Assembly: GCF_009362785.1 (NCBI RefSeq) | Contig: NZ_WHNQ01000014.1 | Span: 62,001 to 126,000 of the forward strand | From: Paraburkholderia atlantica | Lineage (GTDB): Bacteria > Pseudomonadota > Gammaproteobacteria > Burkholderiales > Burkholderiaceae | DNA: 64,000 bases | Reading direction: 5' to 3' | Shown here: positions 1 through 7,528 of the stretch, piece by piece | Layout: the number at the start of each line of letters is the position of its first letter | Numbering within the stretch: position 1 is the stretch's first letter | Translations under genes and position numbers: made by a program | Notes under the pieces: model-generated | Databases searched by the model: none | What the model saw: only the letters and a program-made list of their open reading frames with translations | What the model was told of the DNA's origin: nothing

Positions 1-369
1 GAATCCATCTTCGTTATCGCCCGGGTGCGAGGCTTCGCGTCCACGCTTGAGACGTGCGCTGATGCGGTACGAGGTCAAATCGCGAGCAATGCGCAATTGG
101 CGGTCCTTGACGGCGACTGCCATCTTGCATCCAAGTTAAAAGCCATCGAGTTGATCAACAAGCACTGCCCGCAATGTCGCGTCGCGGTTCTGTCCAGTAC
201 GCTGTGTCCTTTCGCGGGGTGGCCAGGTGTCGATGCGGTCATCGACCGTTGCGCACCGCCAAAGCAGATGCTCGAGTGTTTCTGCCAACTGATTGATTCC
301 CAACTCGACGAAAGCGCTATTCTTGCGGCCCCCCCCCCGATATTGGCCTATGGTCGGCATGACTCATAG
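1..369 (+). CDS. Partial receiver-like protein (5' end outside window)
   Basis: The frame is open from base 1, so this is the C-terminal part of a longer gene; a GTG at 25 is an internal codon that could only by chance be a start. The visible 122 residues resemble a response-regulator receiver fold: a VLDGD strand end that could carry the phosphoacceptor Asp, a following VAVLSS strand, and a last strand VIDRCAPPKQML where the usual Lys-Pro is replaced by Arg-Cys-Ala-Pro. It is rich in Cys. A run of ten C residues at 329-338 lies just before the stop, in the codons for Pro-Pro-Pro. Product and partner are not recognisable. The receiver assignment is inference from pattern only. Confidence 0.5.
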   Translation, partial: ESIFVIARVRGFASTLETCADAVRGQIASNAQLAVLDGDCHLASKLKAIELINKHCPQCRVAVLSSTLCPFAGWPGVDAVIDRCAPPKQMLECFCQLIDSQLDESAILAAPPPILAYGRHDS

Positions 370-475
370 CGCGCGCCGAAAGCCGACGGTAGGCGTAACA
401 ATGGTTCACGCTCAGCACGTTGAGCGTATTCTATGAAGCCTCGTGACGAATTCGTCGGCAGGCCGCGAGGGTCTC

Positions 476-1642
476 ATGGATACGACAGAGCGGATCATCA
501 AGTGGCGCGATCTACGGCATAGAGACAGCGTCGTCAGCGAACCGCGCAATCCGTTGCCCGCGGTGTGCGACGTATCGGTGACGAACGTGTGCAACGCCGC
601 ATGCGACTTCTGCGGGTTCTCTCGCGAGAAGAATCTGGCGGGGCCACGTCGCTATCTCGACCCTGATGAGTTCGCGCGCGCACTGCCGATCCTGCGCAGA
701 CGCCGGATTCGTTACATGACGCTGCAAGGCGGCGAGCCGCTGGTTCATCCCCAGATCGCATCGCTGGTGGCTTCGGCCACCAAGGCCGGCATTCAGTGCG
801 GCGTGATCACGAACGGCTGGTTTCTTCCGCGCCACATCAAGCAACTGGCGGCGGCTGGCCTCAAGCGTCTGCTGATTTCCATCGATAGCGCGGACATGCG
901 CGAGCATGAGCATAATCGCGGCCTGCGCGGTCTCGAGGCCCGCATCCGCGAGGGCATCACTCAGGCGCATAGCTTCGGCATCGAGGTGTGCGCATCGATT
1001 ACGGTGAGCCGTCTGGTTCGTTACGAATCGCTTCCGGAGACGCTCAATCGGCTCGGCTTCGATGCGGTCGTTTTTTCCTATCCCCGGCGCGAGGCGTTTG
1101 GGTCGTCATCGCTCGTGTACGACGAAGACTCGAAACTCGTCGACCTGAACACCGACGAGTTACTCGACGCGTTGAACGCAATCGCGCGCCTGAAGAAGCA
1201 CTTCCGCGTGATGGACCCGAGCGCTGCGCTGGACGAGGTCGCGCGGTTCGTGCGCGGTGAACGGCAACTGGTTCCATGTATCGGTGGCAGCAAGTACTTT
1301 TATATCGACTGGAACCTCGATGTCTGGCGTTGCGAGGCGTGGTCCGAGCCGATGGGCTCCGTGTTCGACCTCGACCGCCTGCCCGATCAACGGGAACCCT
1401 GCAATGCCTGCATGATGGGATGCTATCGGCATGCCAGCATTCTGATGCACGGTGCGATCGCCGTGACTGATTCGATGTACGCGCTGGGCCACGGTCAGCT
1501 TCGGACCGCTGTCAGTTTGTTGTTCCAGCGCAGCGTCGCGTATTCGCTGTGGGCGCTTTCAGTTGAAGAATTACCGCGCGCGTCGCTTATGTCGTTCGCG
1601 AGACGGATGGGCGGACGCCGTTCCACGCCGCAAACTGGATAG
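476..1642 (+). CDS. Radical SAM protein with SPASM/twitch-like C-terminus
   Basis: Predicted 388-residue radical S-adenosylmethionine enzyme. The [4Fe-4S] motif CxxxCxxC is at Cys39, Cys43 and Cys46, and an LQGGEPL segment gives the SAM-binding GGE motif. The C-terminal third has a second Cys set (CIGG, WRCEAW, then CNACMMGC), as expected for an auxiliary cluster of the SPASM or twitch type. I chose ATG 476 because GAGG lies 5 bases upstream; an in-frame GTG at 443 has no such site. The family modifies peptides or small molecules, but the substrate cannot be read from the sequence. A 67-residue protein follows 194 bases downstream and a glutamine synthetase after that. Family call is firm; function is unknown. 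Confidence 0.85.
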   Translation: MDTTERIIKWRDLRHRDSVVSEPRNPLPAVCDVSVTNVCNAACDFCGFSREKNLAGPRRYLDPDEFARALPILRRRRIRYMTLQGGEPLVHPQIASLVASATKAGIQCGVITNGWFLPRHIKQLAAAGLKRLLISIDSADMREHEHNRGLRGLEARIREGITQAHSFGIEVCASITVSRLVRYESLPETLNRLGFDAVVFSYPRREAFGSSSLVYDEDSKLVDLNTDELLDALNAIARLKKHFRVMDPSAALDEVARFVRGERQLVPCIGGSKYFYIDWNLDVWRCEAWSEPMGSVFDLDRLPDQREPCNACMMGCYRHASILMHGAIAVTDSMYALGHGQLRTAVSLLFQRSVAYSLWALSVEELPRASLMSFARRMGGRRSTPQTG

Positions 1643-1836
1643 GTTCGATTCGCGCGATGCCACCGACGCGCGGCACGCGATTTGCGAAGGCCACCGGCAG
1701 CGAGAAAACCGTCAATGGGCCGATTCGATTGCCTAAGATCAAGTTACGCGCTCCGCGAGCAAGGCACCGCGGGTCGCGAACGTCTTTATCGTCGCGCAGC
1801 CCTTTTCCCGCGCGACTTTTCCACAAGGAGGTCACG

Positions 1837-2040
1837 ATGAAATCAGACGACAAGGGCGACGTGCGCGCTTTCGTGCAAACGGCCGAGCAGGGTGGCGAGC
1901 ATGTCTGGGTAATCACGCTGGTCGACTTCGCGGCCCGTGAGGTCAGACGCTCGCTCGTTTCGGACGAGACCTATGCGACCGCCGCCGCTGCCAGAGATGC
2001 GGGGCAGGCCCATCTAAAGGGCTTGGAGCAGGACCGCTAG
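1837..2040 (+). CDS. Small hypothetical protein, 67 aa
   Basis: A short frame with a near-perfect Shine-Dalgarno AAGGAGG at 1825-1831, six bases before ATG 1837. The product is acidic and soluble: a likely beta segment (HVWVITLVDF) is followed by an Ala-rich helix (YATAAAARDAGQAHL). It has no signal peptide, no membrane segment and no Cys. The strong ribosome binding site and codon bias support a real gene despite its length. It sits between a radical SAM gene and a glutamine synthetase on the same strand. I do not recognise the family. A role as a modified peptide precursor is conceivable from position but lacks a leader/core layout. Confidence 0.6.
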   Translation: MKSDDKGDVRAFVQTAEQGGEHVWVITLVDFAAREVRRSLVSDETYATAAAARDAGQAHLKGLEQDR

Positions 2041-2133
2041 GCCCACTCACCGCCGCCTTGTTTTCGCCCACGGAAGTACTAACGTTTGACTATAAGTAAA
2101 CCGGCGGTAAAGGGGCGCAAGAGGGCAAAGCTC

Positions 2134-3639
2134 ATGGCCAGTACGCAAGGAAGCACCGGATCGCCATTTTCGGCGTCCGTCGAAGCGGGCAGCTATCGCG
2201 TCACGCGACCGCAAAACGCAAGCGATGTGATCGATCTGCTGCAAAAGCGCGATATTCAGATCGTCGATCTGAAATTCACTGATTTGCCGGGCCTCTGGCA
2301 GCATTTCTCGATCACGCTTCCCGAAGTTCACGACGACCTGTTCAGCGCCGGCATCGGTTTCGACGGTTCATCGATCCGCGGCTTTCAGGAGATCCACGAG
2401 TCCGACATGCTGCTGCGGCCCGACCCGGCAACAGCCTTCGTCGACCCGGCTTGCGGTACGCCGACGCTGTCGATCATTTGCGACGTAGTCGATCCAGTGC
2501 TGCGACAGCCCTATTCGCGCGATCCGCGCTACGTGGCGAAAAAGGCGGAGAACTACCTGCGGCAGACGGGCATCGCGACGACGTGCTATTTCGGGCCGGA
2601 GCTCGAGTTCTTCATCTTCGACTCGATCCGCTTCGGCCAGGATCAGCACTGCGGCTACTACTACGTCGAGTCGGCCGAGGGCGACTGGACCACCGGTCGC
2701 GACGAGGGCGCATACGGCGGCGGCAACCTTGGCTACAAGCAGCACTATAAGGAAGGCTATTTTCCGGTGCCTCCTCATGACACGCTGCAGGAAATCCGCT
2801 CGGAAATCGCGCTGACGCTCCAGCAGGCCGGCGTGCAGATCGAAGTGCATCACCATGAAGTTGCGACCGCCGGACAGAACGAGATCGACATGCGCTTTGC
2901 GACGCTGACCCGCATGGCCGACAACGTGATGATCTACAAGTACATCTGCAAGAACGTCGCGCGTCGGCACGGCAAGGTTGCAACCTTCATGCCGAAGCCG
3001 CTGTTCGCCGACAACGCGAGCGGCATGCATTGTCACCAGAGCCTGTGGAATGACAAACAGAACCTCTTTTACGACGCGGGCGGCTGGGCGCTGACTTCCG
3101 ACATGTGCCGCTGGTACATCGGCGGATTGCTTCAGCACGCGCCCGCGCTGATGGCCTTTTGCGCGCCGACGACGAATTCCTACAAGCGCCTCGTGCCGGG
3201 ATATGAGGCGCCCGTCAATCTGGCGATGTCGCAGCGCAACCGCTCGGCCGCGGCGCGCATTCCGATGTATTCGGATTCGCCGAACGCGCGGCGCGTCGAG
3301 TTTCGCTGTCCGGACCCGTCGGCCAATGCGTATCTCGCTTTCGCGGCGATGCTGATGGCCGGCCTCGACGGCATCGAAAACAAGACTGATCCCGGCGAGC
3401 CGCTCGATCGCAACATCTATGATTTGCCGCCCGAAGAAGCGCGCAATATCCGGCAGGTGCCCGGCTCGCTCGAAGCGGCGTTGGCGGCGCTCGAAACGGA
3501 CAACACGTTTCTGCGCAAAGGCGATGTGTTTACCGACGACGTGATTCAGACCTGGATCGACTACAAGCGCAGCCGCGAGATCGACACGATCAAATTGCGC
3601 CCACATCCATGGGAGTTTTACCTTTACTTCGATATCTAG
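2134..3639 (+). CDS. glnA: Type I glutamine synthetase (second copy type)
   Basis: ATP-dependent ligation of ammonia to glutamate. The 501-residue protein shows the full set of signatures: beta-grasp DGSSIRGFQEIHESDM (about 78-92), GPELEFF (about 154-160), HHEVATAGQNEID, the ATP-site KPLFADNASGMHCHQSLW (about 288-305) and NRSAAARIP. Tyr429 in NIYDLPPEEA matches the adenylylation tyrosine (Tyr397 in E. coli), so control by GlnE is possible. It is about 30 residues longer at the N-terminus than classical GlnA. Start ATG 2134 is preferred over a TTG at 2086 for its GAGGG upstream. The neighbours are not glnL/glnG, so this is probably an accessory GlnA paralogue rather than the main one; that is inference. 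Confidence 0.93.
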   Translation: MASTQGSTGSPFSASVEAGSYRVTRPQNASDVIDLLQKRDIQIVDLKFTDLPGLWQHFSITLPEVHDDLFSAGIGFDGSSIRGFQEIHESDMLLRPDPATAFVDPACGTPTLSIICDVVDPVLRQPYSRDPRYVAKKAENYLRQTGIATTCYFGPELEFFIFDSIRFGQDQHCGYYYVESAEGDWTTGRDEGAYGGGNLGYKQHYKEGYFPVPPHDTLQEIRSEIALTLQQAGVQIEVHHHEVATAGQNEIDMRFATLTRMADNVMIYKYICKNVARRHGKVATFMPKPLFADNASGMHCHQSLWNDKQNLFYDAGGWALTSDMCRWYIGGLLQHAPALMAFCAPTTNSYKRLVPGYEAPVNLAMSQRNRSAAARIPMYSDSPNARRVEFRCPDPSANAYLAFAAMLMAGLDGIENKTDPGEPLDRNIYDLPPEEARNIRQVPGSLEAALAALETDNTFLRKGDVFTDDVIQTWIDYKRSREIDTIKLRPHPWEFYLYFDI

Positions 3640-3657
3640 AAGAACAAGCCTCGAACC

Positions 3658-5118
3658 TCAAAGCAGGATCGGCGCGCAAATCAGAAGAAATACCGCGATA
3701 TAAATGACGCCAAAAATCAGCCCGAGTCTCCAGAAATCACCCGCAGGCAGATACCCGCTGCCGAAGTACACGGGACTCGGCCCCGTTCCGTACGGCGTCA
3801 GGATGCCCATGATCCCCAAAGTCAGCGACAGCATCAGCGCGAACGCTTCCATCGGCATGCCGGGAATAGTCGAGCCCACCGCCAGCATGACCGGCAGCAT
3901 CGCCGTCGCGTGGGCGGTGACGCTCGCGAACATGTAATGCGTGAAGAAAAAGATCAGCACGAGGACGATCGCCGCCTCCGTCGGGGGAAAGCCTGCCATG
4001 TGGGTCGATATCGTCCCGGCGAACCATTTGACGAAGCCAGTCCTGCTGAGCCCGTCTGCGAGGGCGACGAGCGTCGCGAACCACACGAGGGTATTCCACG
4101 CCTGCTTGTTGCCGAGCATGTCGTCCCAGCTCACCACCTGGGTGACCAGCATCAGCGCGATCACCATCAGCGCGGCGGTCGTGGGATTGACGTAGTCGTC
4201 CGCAAAGACCCATAGCGCGAGGGCGATCAGTACCAGCACGGCGAGCATGATTTCCCGTCTGGTGAGCGGCCCCATTTCCTTCAGTTGCTGGGCAGCCCAG
4301 GCCGGCACTTCGGCGCTGTGCTTCACATGCGGCGGATAAAGCACGTAGGTCAGCAGCGGGATGGCCAGCAGCAGCAAGATGCCCGCGGGCGCGAAGGCCA
4401 GAAACCACTGTGCCCATTCGAGATCGACGTCGACCGTTTTCTTGACGAGTTCCGCGGCGAGCAGATTGGGTGCGAGCGCGGTGAGGAACATCGAGCTCGT
4501 CACGCAGGTCGTGGCGATAGCGGTCCACATGATGTAGGAACCGATGCGCCGCGCTGACGGATCGTTCGGCTTCGAGTCGTAAAGCGGCGGCAAACTGCGA
4601 ATCACCGGAAAGATCGTCCCGCCGCTGCGCGCCGTATTCGAAGGGGTAAATGGCGCGATCACGGCGTCCGCCACCATCACCGCATAGCCGAGCGTGAGTG
4701 TCCGTCGACCCAGTGCCCGCACCAGCATCAATGCAATGCGCTTGCCGAGCCCGGTCTTCTCGTATCCGAGGGCGAACATGAAGGCGCCGAAGATCAGCCA
4801 CACGGTGCCGTTCGAGAAACCGGAAAGCGCCCAACTGAGCCCCGCGTTCGCGACATTGAAACCAGGCTTGGCGAGTTGTGCGGGACTGAAGAACACCCAC
4901 TCGCTGAATACCGCGACCAGCGTCACCGCGATAAGACCGATTGCGGCGCCCGGAATAGGCTCCAGCATCAGCCCGACGATCACGCCCGCGAAAATCCCGA
5001 AGTAATACCACGCGTGCTGCGCGAGACCGGGGGGCGCGGGAATCAGTCCGATCACGATCGCCACGATCAGAGGAGCGACGGCCTTCCAGAAAGTTTTCAT
5101 GCCATGCCCCATTCTCAT
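3658..5118 (-). CDS. DASS/SLC13-family dicarboxylate carrier (CitT/YbhI type)
   Basis: 486-residue inner-membrane anion carrier with about a dozen hydrophobic segments. It carries the DASS signatures: the first substrate/Na-site loop region TPSNTARSGGTIFPV and the repeat-2 equivalent ending TPYGTGPSPVYFGSGY. CitT-like members move C4 or tricarboxylates, often as antiporters. ATG 5118 has AAGGA upstream; an alternative Met at 5100 is less supported. The gene is divergent from a three-gene redox cluster beginning at 5204, with only 85 bases between them, and convergent with the glutamine synthetase. That layout suggests it brings in or exchanges the dicarboxylate used by the redox proteins. Exact substrate is unknown. 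Confidence 0.9.
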   Translation of the reverse strand: MRMGHGMKTFWKAVAPLIVAIVIGLIPAPPGLAQHAWYYFGIFAGVIVGLMLEPIPGAAIGLIAVTLVAVFSEWVFFSPAQLAKPGFNVANAGLSWALSGFSNGTVWLIFGAFMFALGYEKTGLGKRIALMLVRALGRRTLTLGYAVMVADAVIAPFTPSNTARSGGTIFPVIRSLPPLYDSKPNDPSARRIGSYIMWTAIATTCVTSSMFLTALAPNLLAAELVKKTVDVDLEWAQWFLAFAPAGILLLLAIPLLTYVLYPPHVKHSAEVPAWAAQQLKEMGPLTRREIMLAVLVLIALALWVFADDYVNPTTAALMVIALMLVTQVVSWDDMLGNKQAWNTLVWFATLVALADGLSRTGFVKWFAGTISTHMAGFPPTEAAIVLVLIFFFTHYMFASVTAHATAMLPVMLAVGSTIPGMPMEAFALMLSLTLGIMGILTPYGTGPSPVYFGSGYLPAGDFWRLGLIFGVIYIAVFLLICAPILL

Positions 5119-5203
5119 AACCGTCCTTGTGCTAAGGTTTATATGACCTTTTTTGCGCGTTCGCCAGTGAAGTGTTCACGGCATGCAAGGAGAGTGCGAG
5201 GCC

Positions 5204-5842
5204 ATGGTTCGCGTGAGTATCGAAGGGCGCGAGATTCAGGCGCCGGACAATTGCTCGATTCTGCAGGCCATGGGGCATGCGGGGCAGACTCTCGTCGAGG
5301 GCGTCGGCTGCATGTCCCAGGGCGTGTGCGGCTCGTGCCGTGTAATGGTGCGACGCAGCGGCGAGCAGGAAGTCAAAACCGCGCTCGCCTGCGAGACCCT
5401 CGTCGAAGAGGGCATGCAGGTCGCCTTCCTCGATTACTTCACCGAATCGGAACGTCACCAGTATCGAATGGAAGAGATCGGCGACAGCTGGCAGGCGCTC
5501 GGCAAGATCGCCGAGATCTTCCCCGAAGCGGCGCATTGCCGTCATTGCAGCGGCTGTGACCGCGCCTGTCCGAAGGGGCTGGACGTGCAGCGAGGCGTGA
5601 ACCTGGCGGTCGAGGGCAAGCTGCCCGCATCGAGCCAGGTGTTCGACGAATGCGTGATGTGCAACCTGTGCACGCTCGCATGCCCCGAGCATATCCGGCC
5701 CAACCATCTGGGCGTGTTCGTGCGCCGGATGATCGCGTCGCTTTCGCTGCGTCCGGCCAATCTGATGCGACGGCTGCAGCAGATCGAGAGCGGCGAGATG
5801 AAGATCGACTTCGATGCGCCTGGCGCGCAACCGCCGCGCTGA
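5204..5842 (+). CDS. Fe-S electron-transfer subunit, SdhB/FrdB-like
   Basis: 212-residue soluble iron-sulfur protein. The N-terminal plant-type ferredoxin domain has Cys36, Cys42, Cys45 and Cys63 for a [2Fe-2S] centre. The C-terminal helical domain has two complete CxxCxxCxxxCP sets (Cys112-115-118-122 and Cys150-153-156-160). Classical SdhB/FrdB carries [2Fe-2S], [4Fe-4S] and [3Fe-4S]; here both C-terminal sets look capable of holding [4Fe-4S]. ATG 5204 is chosen because GAGG lies 5 bases upstream, unlike the ATG at 5183. It is the first gene of a tight operon with the flavoprotein (16-base gap) and the NuoF-like gene. It should pass electrons between the FMN and FAD subunits. No membrane anchor gene is present. 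Confidence 0.85.
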   Translation: MVRVSIEGREIQAPDNCSILQAMGHAGQTLVEGVGCMSQGVCGSCRVMVRRSGEQEVKTALACETLVEEGMQVAFLDYFTESERHQYRMEEIGDSWQALGKIAEIFPEAAHCRHCSGCDRACPKGLDVQRGVNLAVEGKLPASSQVFDECVMCNLCTLACPEHIRPNHLGVFVRRMIASLSLRPANLMRRLQQIESGEMKIDFDAPGAQPPR

Positions 5843-5858
5843 CCGGAGCGAAATCATC

Positions 5859-7508
5859 ATGTCCGCCGGCATACCCTACGAAAACGCGCGGCAGCGCTAC
5901 CGCCCCGGGATGGCGGCCACGCTTCGCGCCGACGACGTCCCGGTCGATGAACTGCTGAAGGCTTATCACCCCGATCATGGGCCGCATGCGCGCGTCACGC
6001 TCAGTGTCGGGATCAATCGCGGCGAGCCGTGTCAGCCCGATCTCGCGCGCCATCTACAGGCTAACGCGCTGATCGACGATGTCGATATCGCCGGCGCGCA
6101 GCTGATGACGACCGATGTGCTGGTGATCGGCGGCGGCGGTGGCGGCTGCGCCGCGGCGCTCACGGCGGCGAAGCAGGGCGCACGGGTGATCCTCGCCACC
6201 AAGCTGCGTCTCGGCGACAGCAATACGGTGATGGCCGAAGGCGGAATCCAGGCGGCCATCGGCGAGGATGACAGCCCGCAACTGCACTTCGAGGACACGC
6301 TTCGCGCCGGACACTTCTGCGGCGAGCCCAAGCTCGTGGCCCAGATGGTGATGGACGGCCCCGATGTGATTCGCTGGCTGATCCAGCTCGGCATGATGTT
6401 CGATCTGGAAGAGGATCAGCCGATCGGCGGCAATCTGATGCGCAAGAAGCCCGGGGGCGCGTCGGCGGCGCGCATTCTGTCGTATCGCGACTATACCGGC
6501 CTCGAAATGATGCGCGTGCTGCGCGAGGCGGTGGACCTCGACCCGGGTATCGAGTTGTGGAACCGCTGCCCTCTGGTCGAGCTGCTGTCCGACGAGCGCG
6601 GCGGCTGCGCCGGCGCGGTGATCTACAACCTCGAATGGCGTACCTTCGTGCTGGTGCGTGCGCGTGCCGTGATCCTCGCCACTGGCGGCGCGGGGCGACT
6701 CCACCTGAATTCGTTTCCAACCTCGAACCACTACGGCGCCACCGCCGATGGCCTGGTGCTCGCCTATCGGATCGGCGCGCGCCTGCGCGAGCTCGACTCA
6801 TTCCAGTACCATCCGACCGGCATCGCCTACCCGCACCATCTGGCGGGCGGCCTGATTTCCGAGGCGGCGCGCTCCGCCGGCGCGAGACTGCTGAACGGCG
6901 AAGGCGAACGTTTCGTCGACGAACTCAAGCCGCGCGACGTGGTCGCGTCGGCGATTCTGCGCGAGTGCGCACAAGGTCGCGGGATCGAGCGCGACGGCCA
7001 GGTCGGCGTGTTCCTCGATACGCCGACACTCGAAATCGAGCATCCGGGCATTCTGGCCAAACGCCTCGTCACGCTTCGCCATCTCGCGGACAAGTGCGGC
7101 ATCGATGCGGCGCAGGAGCCCTTCCTCGTTTATCCCACGCTCCACTACCAGAACGGCGGCGTCGCCATCGACAAAGATGGCGCCACCAACGTCCCCGGCC
7201 TTTTCTGCGTCGGCGAGGTGACGGGCGGCATCCACGGCCGCAACCGCTTGATGGGCAATGCGTTGCTCGACATTTTGAGCATGGGCCGCCGTGCCGGCGC
7301 GAAGGCCGCGCAATCCAAAGAGTGGGTCATGACGAGCCGTGCCGGAATCGGTCACGTGCACGCGTGGCAGAGAGAGCTGACGCTGGCGGGACTGCCGCTT
7401 CACGTGAAGGCGCCGCAGCTCTTTCCCGCCTATGCTCATTTCGATCTGCGAGTCGATGCGGGATTGCGCGCGAGCGCGCGGGGTCGCGTGATCGGCGGCA
7501 TCCGGTGA
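5859..7508 (+). CDS. FrdA/SdhA-like FAD-binding oxidoreductase, soluble
   Basis: 549-residue flavoprotein of the succinate dehydrogenase, fumarate reductase and L-aspartate oxidase superfamily. The Rossmann glycines are at 91-96. The active-site elements are HPTG (318-321), the Arg of PRDVV (359), His429 and GRNRLMGN (460-467). The His that covalently binds FAD in FrdA/SdhA (SHT context) is Asn here (SNTVMAEGG, 121-129), so FAD should be non-covalent. About 85 residues precede the FAD domain, including a VTLSVGINRGEPCQP segment that I do not recognise. The C-terminal domain is shorter than in FrdA. Start ATG 5859 has GGAG upstream. A fumarate/succinate-type reaction is likely but the true substrate could be another dicarboxylate. 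Confidence 0.82.
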   Translation: MSAGIPYENARQRYRPGMAATLRADDVPVDELLKAYHPDHGPHARVTLSVGINRGEPCQPDLARHLQANALIDDVDIAGAQLMTTDVLVIGGGGGGCAAALTAAKQGARVILATKLRLGDSNTVMAEGGIQAAIGEDDSPQLHFEDTLRAGHFCGEPKLVAQMVMDGPDVIRWLIQLGMMFDLEEDQPIGGNLMRKKPGGASAARILSYRDYTGLEMMRVLREAVDLDPGIELWNRCPLVELLSDERGGCAGAVIYNLEWRTFVLVRARAVILATGGAGRLHLNSFPTSNHYGATADGLVLAYRIGARLRELDSFQYHPTGIAYPHHLAGGLISEAARSAGARLLNGEGERFVDELKPRDVVASAILRECAQGRGIERDGQVGVFLDTPTLEIEHPGILAKRLVTLRHLADKCGIDAAQEPFLVYPTLHYQNGGVAIDKDGATNVPGLFCVGEVTGGIHGRNRLMGNALLDILSMGRRAGAKAAQSKEWVMTSRAGIGHVHAWQRELTLAGLPLHVKAPQLFPAYAHFDLRVDAGLRASARGRVIGGIR

Positions 7509-7528
7509 CACGAACCACGGAGCACGCG

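Noticed and set aside
1657..1836. Upstream extension of the 67-aa gene
   Set aside because: The frame is open further upstream, but the perfect AAGGAGG before 1837 and the Arg-rich extension argue for the short form.
1837..2040. 67-aa protein as a ribosomally made peptide precursor for the radical SAM enzyme
   Set aside because: No leader/core division, no repeated Cys, Ser or Thr core and no peptidase or exporter nearby; kept only as a speculative finding.
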